DNA from: Lophius americanus
Taxonomy: Eukaryota; Chordata; Actinopteri; Lophiiformes; Lophiidae
DNA length: 64,000 nt
NCBI GenBank assembly: GCA_037951165.1
Contig: JBBDHG010000028.1
Coordinates: 6,115,001-6,179,000, forward strand
Reading direction: 5' to 3'
Shown here: piece after piece, positions 58,160 through 64,000 of the stretch
How the letters are laid out: every line of letters begins with the position of its first letter
Position numbering within the stretch: the first letter of the stretch is position 1
The notes under the pieces: generated by a model
Told to the model about the DNA's origin: nothing
What the model saw: only the letters and a program-made list of their open reading frames with translations
The model's database searches: none
Made by a program: the position numbers and the translations under genes

Positions 58160-58940
58160 GAGCCACACAACGAAGATCTGGGAAACAGTAGAAGAAGAAA
58201 AGTGTTTACAATTTGTGAGCAGCAGTATGGTTTCCTGCCAAGAAAGAGCAGTACGGATGAGATGTTCACTTTGAGCGTTCTGATGTAGAAGAAGAGAACG
58301 TCAGAGGGAGTTGCATTGTGTCTATGTGGATTTAGAGAAAGCGTACGACAGAGTGCTGAGAAGGAATTGTGGGATTGCATGAAGAAGTCTGGAGTGATAT
58401 AGAAGAACGTTAGAGTGGTACAGGATATTTATGGGATCGTATGACAGAAGTGAAGTGTGCAGTGACGGATGGATTCAACGTGATTGTGGGACTGCATCAA
58501 GGATAAGCTCTTAGCCCCTTCTTTGTTGCTATGGTGATGCACAATTTGACTGATGAGGTCAGACAGGAGCATATTTGGACTTTGATGTTGGTGGATGACA
58601 TTGTGATCTGTCGTGAGAGCAGGGGGAGGAAATCTTGAGGCGTGGACGAATGCATATAGAGAAGAAGAATGAAAGTCAGTTGTAGCAAGAAAGAATAAAT
58701 GTTTTTGAACTAAATAGAGGCAGGTGGACCGGTGAGGATTCAAGGAGTAAAGGTGGAGAAGGTGCAGGAGTTTAAGTATTTGGGGTCAACTGTTCAGATC
58801 AAGAGGGAGTGGGGAAAAGAGGTGAAGAAGTGAGTGCAGGCAGGGTGGAGTGGGTGGAGAGGAGTGTCAAGAAGAGTAGCAGTAAGAGTGAAGGGAAAGG
58901 TTTCCATGACGATAGTGAGAGCAGACCTTTATTTGTGCTA
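58160..58940 (+). mobile_element. RTE-type LINE fragment, 3'-truncated
   Basis: The plus strand reads CEQQYGFLPRKSSTDEMFTL (58217-58276), VGLHQG (58486-58503), LVDDIVICRESRG (58585-58625, catalytic Asp-Asp), 'RRMKVSCSKKE' and EFKYLGSTVQIKREWGKEVK (58770-58830). Several stops and frameshifts are present. It stops near 58940, before the terminal region seen in the copies at 5.0 and 27.8 kb. Confidence 0.85.
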
Positions 58941-59627
58941 CAGTGGCAATTCATTGCGGGCTGTTCACACAAAAACAACATATGGATCAAAAAACAAGAA
59001 GCTAAAAATTAAATAATGTTATATAAAATAAATAGTTTAAAATCTTAAACAAAAAGACTAATTTTTTTCAAAAGTCATATTGTAGAGATGATAAACGATC
59101 CTGCATACCGGTTGAACTTACAAACAGGTACAGAGTACCGCTGCCCTTATGTGCACACAGGGAGAATGCACATCACGTGTTCGTATTTCTATACAGAATT
59201 AACGTGAACCACTGCAAGTGTTTATTTTATTACTTGTTTATTTTATGCTTGTCAGCCGATGCAGCAGTGACTGACTGCCTCTCTACCGTCAAACTAATTG
59301 GCTGCAGGTGTGAATCCACCCTCATCTGGGTACGTTCTACCTCGTGTAGGTGTGGGGCTTTTCCAGCTTTTTATTCGTGGTTTCAAGCCATTTGAATTAT
59401 GATTCTCTTTCTCAATATAGCCTCCCAGAATCATGAGATTATGCCACTGGCACTGTGTCAAAACTGATGAGAGAGGCTTTTACTATGATTCTCCCTCAGC
59501 CAAAACCCAAGAGCCACAGGCAGTATTTAGCTTAAAATGCCATGGATGCTGCTGCTGCTGCTGATTAAGGAAATTAGTTTTGTTCCAGCTTGAAGTCTTT
59601 ATAATAACTATATGTTTTACCTTGATA
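58941..59627. other. unannotated sequence
   Basis: No gene is recognised. A small CTG run lies at 59549-59563. Confidence 0.5.
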
Positions 59628-59683
59628 GCAATTATTATTGTTATTATTATTATTATTAATACTATTACTATTATTATTATTAT
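59628..59683. repeat. (TTA)n microsatellite
   Basis: This is an imperfect ATT trinucleotide array. Confidence 0.93.
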
Positions 59684-59784
59684 TTGCATTTTATCATAAG
59701 AGATAAGATAATACCTTTAGCCCTTTAATGTCTTGCTCAACTGTTTGGTTGAACTCATTTTGAGTCACTACTACTTAATGAAAA

Positions 59785-59945
59785 ATGTGACTGAACCTGT
59801 TTATAATGTGACGCAGAGGTAGCATGTATACGCTAAAGAGTAAGGGGCCAAGGAGAGAGCCGAGGAGGACACCACACGTCAAAGGGGTCACAGAGGAAGA
59901 AGCTTTAACCATGGCTATAGAGAAAGCCATATTCAATAAGCAGGT
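59785..59945 (-). mobile_element. LINE fragment related to 1110-1305
   Basis: It shares 'gaacctgttta.aat.tga', 'agagtaaggggcc.agga', 'acaccacacgtcaaa' and 'cacagagg' with 1125-1265. That copy reads as an L2-like reverse transcriptase block on the minus strand. Confidence 0.65.
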
Positions 59946-60154
59946 AGTAGTAGATTTGGCATTTTAAAGCATGTGAGGACTTACTGAACAGTAATATGTA
60001 ACTTGATACAACTAAAAAAAGTCTAATATGGGTCACATAGCTTTCTAAAAACATGCCTTACCAAAATGTTTAGTCAATCTAATAAAAATTAACCATTGTC
60101 TGTGAAATACAAAATACTATAAGGAAATAACTTTTTAAGTAAAATTAAAAAAAA
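59946..60154. other. unannotated AT-rich sequence
   Basis: I recognise nothing here. Confidence 0.5.
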
Positions 60155-60198
60155 AAAAATATTAAAGATAAAAATGCATTTTTATCTTTAATATTTTT
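60155..60198. repeat. 44-bp perfect palindrome
   Basis: The sequence is its own reverse complement for 22 bp on each side of the centre at 60176/60177 (core 'aaaaatgcattttt'). It has no spacer. 'atctttaat' recurs just outside the right arm. Confidence 0.95.
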
Positions 60199-60237
60199 AT
60201 CTTTAATAATATACAAGAAGCAGTTTTATGGTAAATT

Positions 60238-60320
60238 TGGAGTATTTAAGATATTATATTAATAAATACCTGAAAGAAATAAAATATGTAAAAAATATAT
60301 TGATTTTTTTTTCTTGGTGA
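60238..60320. repeat. short repeat shared with 16868-16950
   Basis: It has the same word order, 'gagtatttaagatatta', 'attaataaat' and 'gaaataaaatatg', as the copy at 16868. Confidence 0.55.
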
Positions 60321-61600
60321 GAACATTAATTGGTTTAAGTTCTCTGACAGGTGTGGAAAATCAATTTTATAAAAGTATCAAGCTGCAGTGTGTAAAATTC
60401 AGTGAAATCTGGCTGAAAGTTCCAGATTGCAGTCTGGATTTGCAATTCAGTTAATGGGGTCGGCGGTCTCAGGTCAAAGGGGTCCAGTCTGATGTTCACC
60501 TGAGGAGTGACTCTAGCATTAGGTCATATCTTTTTCACTGATTTCCAAAGAGTGATTCATGAATTTATTATGTCTCATGGGAAATATTGTAATGCAGTGT
60601 TTACATTTCATGGCCAAAATATTTGTAACGCTTCGGGTTTCAAAATGTCATCACCAAAGTTTTAACCAAATAGTGAAATTAACATCACATCTCCCATCAT
60701 TTCACTTCCCGCCAGCAATAATTTATGATAAATCAGCATCATCCCTTCATCACTCACTGGATTTGTTACAGCGTTGGTTGTTTTTTTTCCATTAATACAC
60801 AGACGAGCTTGAGGAGATGGATGGACCAGACAATGCTAATCTTTCCAGAGCAGACTGATGATCCAGAATGAGCCGATGTATGCATGGATGGCGGAGAGGT
60901 CTAGATTGGAACATGAAATATTTAGCAGCAGATAATGGAGGAGGATGCAGTAGGAAGCATCGTCTGTCCTGTCAAGAGTTTCCTGACAGATTTCAGAGTA
61001 AATAGTCTGCTCTGTCACTGAAACAGTCTGTATCTGCTACCTGGACTTCTTACTCACCTGTTGGAGCATTGGCTGTTAGCTCATGATAGATGTGGTGACA
61101 AAATCTACTGTATTAGTCTCAGAAATGTAGCACTTCATACCCGGGGAAGCTATTCTATGCCATTCTCAAAGACCCCCCCCCCACTAATCCTTTCCAGACC
61201 AAGTCGAAGTTTCAAGCCGTTACTTTTCTCCACAGCCGAATATCGGAACTCTAGGCCAGTGAAACTGGTGCCAGAGTGGAACCAAAGACCTGCTGTGTCA
61301 CAATTAGCAAACAGAGTGTTTTCACCAATGTGCAGATATGAGGCAGAGGCAGTTCATCCTCAAAACGTACATCTGCTGGAGCCATGCTGGTCCATTTGTA
61401 AAGTCCAAGATCAGCAGAACATAGAGTTTGGACAGAAGTGCAGACACGAAGCAGAGACAGGATTGGTGCAGCGCAATGACTCAACCCTCTGGAGTCTGAA
61501 GCCATGTTGGCACTAAGCTTTAATAAACCACATGTGCAACATGTCATTGTTTGGCTCCTTTTTTAAATGGATCAACATCACCTCTATCACCGGGCAGTTT
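60321..61600. other. mostly unannotated sequence
   Basis: The longest frame (61061-61516, 151 codons) opens on TTG, not ATG, and has no domain. It contains a weak internal duplication ('cagatatgaggcagaggcag' near 61334 and 'cagacacgaagcagagacag' near 61441). I do not call a gene. Confidence 0.5.
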
Positions 61601-61604
61601 TTTC

Positions 61605-61805
61605 GTCCCTCTAACAAGGTGTTTTTTAAATTGTCCCCTCTAACAAGATGCTTTTTAACTTCCCCCCTCTAACAAGATGCTTTTTAACTTCCCCCCTCTA
61701 ACAAGATGCTTTTTAACTTCCCCCCTCTAACAAGATGCTTTTTAACTTCCCCCCTCTAACAAGATGGTTTTTTTTAATTTCTCCCTCTAACAAAATGTTT
61801 GTTTT
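61605..61805. repeat. 29-bp minisatellite (~7 units)
   Basis: The unit 'ctaacaagatgctttttaac' + 'ttcccccct' repeats with a 29-bp period. Starts of 'taacaag' fall at 61641, 61670 and 61699 and continue at the same step. The four central units are nearly identical and the outer ones are diverged. Confidence 0.95.
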
Positions 61806-62706
61806 TATTTTTCTGGTCCCATTTCAGTTGTTAATTTCTTTTTGTTTGTTTTTTTTATTGTAAAGGCTGAAACTAAAGCCCCTTATGGCCACCCCTTTTT
61901 CACGTGTAATACGTGTTCTATGTCAATAGCCTGTGGCTCTATCCAGCACTGACAGGTGATAATGGTTGTTTGAGGGTTCACCCGTCTGAACCGGCTGAAG
62001 GACCAGCCTGGGGCTAGGACCTGCTTGCATTTGTGGAAAAATAATTAAATTAGATCTCTGTTTGTTTTCCAAGGCAGTAGGTTATTTTTCCCCATTATGA
62101 TGTTGAGGGTTTAGTGTTTTGCACATCCTGTAATTAAAACCTCTCATCAGCAAAGCTTCATCTAAAGTTTGCCACTTTCTTCTTGTTCTATTCGTCTGTC
62201 CCTTTTTAATAATTTTCAAATTGATTACCTAATATCTTTTTTTATTTTTCTAGATCCTTTTTTAAAGAACAAATTCACCAATATCAAGATAACTGAGCTC
62301 AGAACCAGACTCCCCCATTACTTAAAGCAGAACCCGGATAAATGCAGCAGGAGAGCGATATTAGTTATCCCTCACATTCCTCTTCCTTGACAAACCTAAT
62401 GCATTATTCACCGAGGGTCTCCTCCGCCGACAGTCCTTCTGAGATTCAGGTGTATTTTACTCCAAACAGATAATCCAGCATCCATCTTCTGGCTTCAAGC
62501 AGAGACGAGAAGGAAGGTCTGTTGAGCTTACCTCTTTCCAGATGTCTGTTTGCTCAAACAGACATTAAGTTTGCATGGTTCTTTTACATTAAACTAACCT
62601 GGTTGACCAACTGAGATGGTGGTTATTTTTGGAGAAAGCAGTACGGTGCCCCATATGGCACAAATGAAGTGTTACAGGCTGTAAGAATCTGGGCCCAGAT
62701 GCTGAC
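61806..62706. other. unannotated sequence
   Basis: I recognise no gene or named repeat here. Confidence 0.5.
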
Positions 62707-62751
62707 ACAGAGACGAATAAAGGTTTTTTAAAAGCGTTTATTCGTCTCTGT
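62707..62751. repeat. perfect 15-bp inverted repeat
   Basis: The arm 'acagagacgaataaa' (62707-62721) is matched by its reverse complement at 62737-62751, with a 15-nt spacer. Confidence 0.93.
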
Positions 62752-63324
62752 ATCATTTTTTCAAGAATCTCGCTCTAAAAGTGTATTTCTATGGTTTAAC
62801 TTTCAAAAAAACCTATTATATGGAACTGTAACTAAATATCACATGATGTAAAAAGGTGATGGTGATTTAAAAATTGAAAGACCTCCACTAGTGACACAAT
62901 TAAATTAAGTATTTTCAAATTACATTTTAGACTTCATAGAGCTCAATTTGATAAAAATAAAAAAAGAAGTTATCTAAATGACGTAGCCATAATTCTCACT
63001 ACTTTGTAGATTTATATTCATCATATCCAAATATTAGATTAAGTACTTGATTATGAAACAATAATGAACAACATTGCTCATTTGTGACATTTACACATCA
63101 ATGCTAACGTTATCTCTTCTTGTCACTTCCGTTGTTAACTTTACAGTCGCTACCACAACAATAAAGGGTCTATCCCTGTACAAAATTATTTAGAACCAGA
63201 TGGACAAATCGATTGTAGGAATAATCTTTCTGATTAAATTCATCTGATTGTCTCATAGGGATACGACTGGGGTCGTGACTGATCCCACTGAGTCGCTTTA
63301 GATTGAGATATATAGTTGCCGAGG
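62752..63324. other. unannotated AT-rich sequence
   Basis: Nothing is recognised between the two inverted repeats. Confidence 0.5.
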
Positions 63325-63487
63325 GGCAAACACACTGCAAACATCAATTTGACAACATGCAGATAGTGCAAATTAAGAAAATATGGTTTCTTATTTGCTG
63401 CGCGCATGTGTTGTCAACATGATGAACATGTTTTCTTGATTTGTAGCATGCGCATGTTGTCAAATTGATGGTTGCAGAGCGTTTGCC
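63325..63487. mobile_element. foldback element with 36-bp inverted ends
   Basis: The left arm 63325-63360 and right arm 63452-63487 are reverse complements over 36 bp with few mismatches; the inner 20 bp (catcaatttgacaacatgc and its complement) are perfect. The 91-bp centre contains more complementary pieces ('gcaaattaagaaa' and 'tttcttatttgc'). No coding content, and no clear target-site duplication. Confidence 0.85.
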
Positions 63488-63678
63488 AGAGTCAGCCACC
63501 ATAGATATCATGGTAGAGGAGTCAGATCCCAGACCCATAGAACCAGAACAGAATGTTCATTACTGCAGCATGGAACTGTGGAAAGCCAAACACTGAGTGT
63601 CAAATAACAATCTCTCCAATGCTGAATCACACATGCACGCACACAATCACAATCACACAAACCCACACCTACACCCAA

Positions 63679-63790
63679 CACACACACACACACACACGCA
63701 CACCCGTACACCCGCACGCACGCACACACGCACACACACACACGCACGCACGCACACACGCACGCACGCACACAAACACACACACACACA

Positions 63791-63851
<61 letters not shown>

Positions 63852-63881
63852 ACACACACACACACACACACAGACAGACAG

Positions 63882-63964
<83 letters not shown>
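63679..63964. repeat. (CA)n microsatellite
   Basis: This is a long CA array with CG and GA interruptions. The Cys-Val and His-Thr frames across it are artefacts. Confidence 0.98.
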
Positions 63965-63967
<3 letters not shown>

Positions 63968-64000
63968 GAAGATCATCAGTTAGATTTGGTGTGAATAGCT

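Noticed and set aside
61061..61516. 151-codon plus-strand frame, among the longest in the window
   Set aside because: It starts on TTG, has no recognisable motif, and does not fit an exon bounded by splice signals.

Overview
The window is vertebrate nuclear DNA, almost certainly from a ray-finned (teleost) fish. Three things support this: interrupted genes with GT-AG introns, an idh1 protein close to fish IDH1, and many degraded repeat families that I know from fish genomes (L2- and RTE-type LINEs, Tc1/mariner copies, SINE-like pieces, long CA/GT arrays). There is no sign of bacterial, organellar or viral gene organisation. Most open frames are short and lie in repeats, microsatellites or introns.

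Two genes can be supported. (1) idh1, cytosolic/peroxisomal NADP-dependent isocitrate dehydrogenase, lies on the minus strand. Eight coding exons between 32951 and 22942 join in frame to 1248 bp (415 codons plus stop). A noncoding first exon and a CCAAT/GC-box promoter can be proposed near 35.14-35.40 kb. All substrate, metal and NADP residues checked are present. (2) The first coding exon of an ELK-type KCNH voltage-gated potassium channel lies on the plus strand at 37269-37344, with a CpG-rich leader. I found no further exon of it, so the gene probably runs past the right edge. The two genes are head to head, about 2 kb apart.

Layout: 0-17.9 kb is gene-poor sequence with LINE, SINE-like and Tc1 remnants, microsatellites and AT-rich tandem sequence. 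17.9-22.0 kb is a transposon stack: a dead Tc1/mariner copy is split by a 3.1-kb element with ~500-bp direct terminal repeats (BEL/Pao-like), which itself contains LINE sequence. 22.3-35.4 kb is idh1, with L2 and RTE fragments in its introns. 35.4-37.3 kb is the shared upstream region and the KCNH exon. 37.3-64 kb has no recognisable exon and is presumably KCNH intron 1 and/or intergenic DNA. It holds Tc1-like copies, an L2 copy interrupted by an inverted L2 tail, several inverted-repeat elements, a 29-bp minisatellite and a long CA array.

I saw no previously undescribed multi-gene system. The most useful observations are the nested transposon stack, an IDH1 C-terminus ending PKL instead of a standard peroxisomal signal, the AGA codon at the residue equivalent to human R132, the divergent idh1/KCNH arrangement, and several inverted-repeat elements. 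Repeat families were named from memory without a library search, so element boundaries are approximate.
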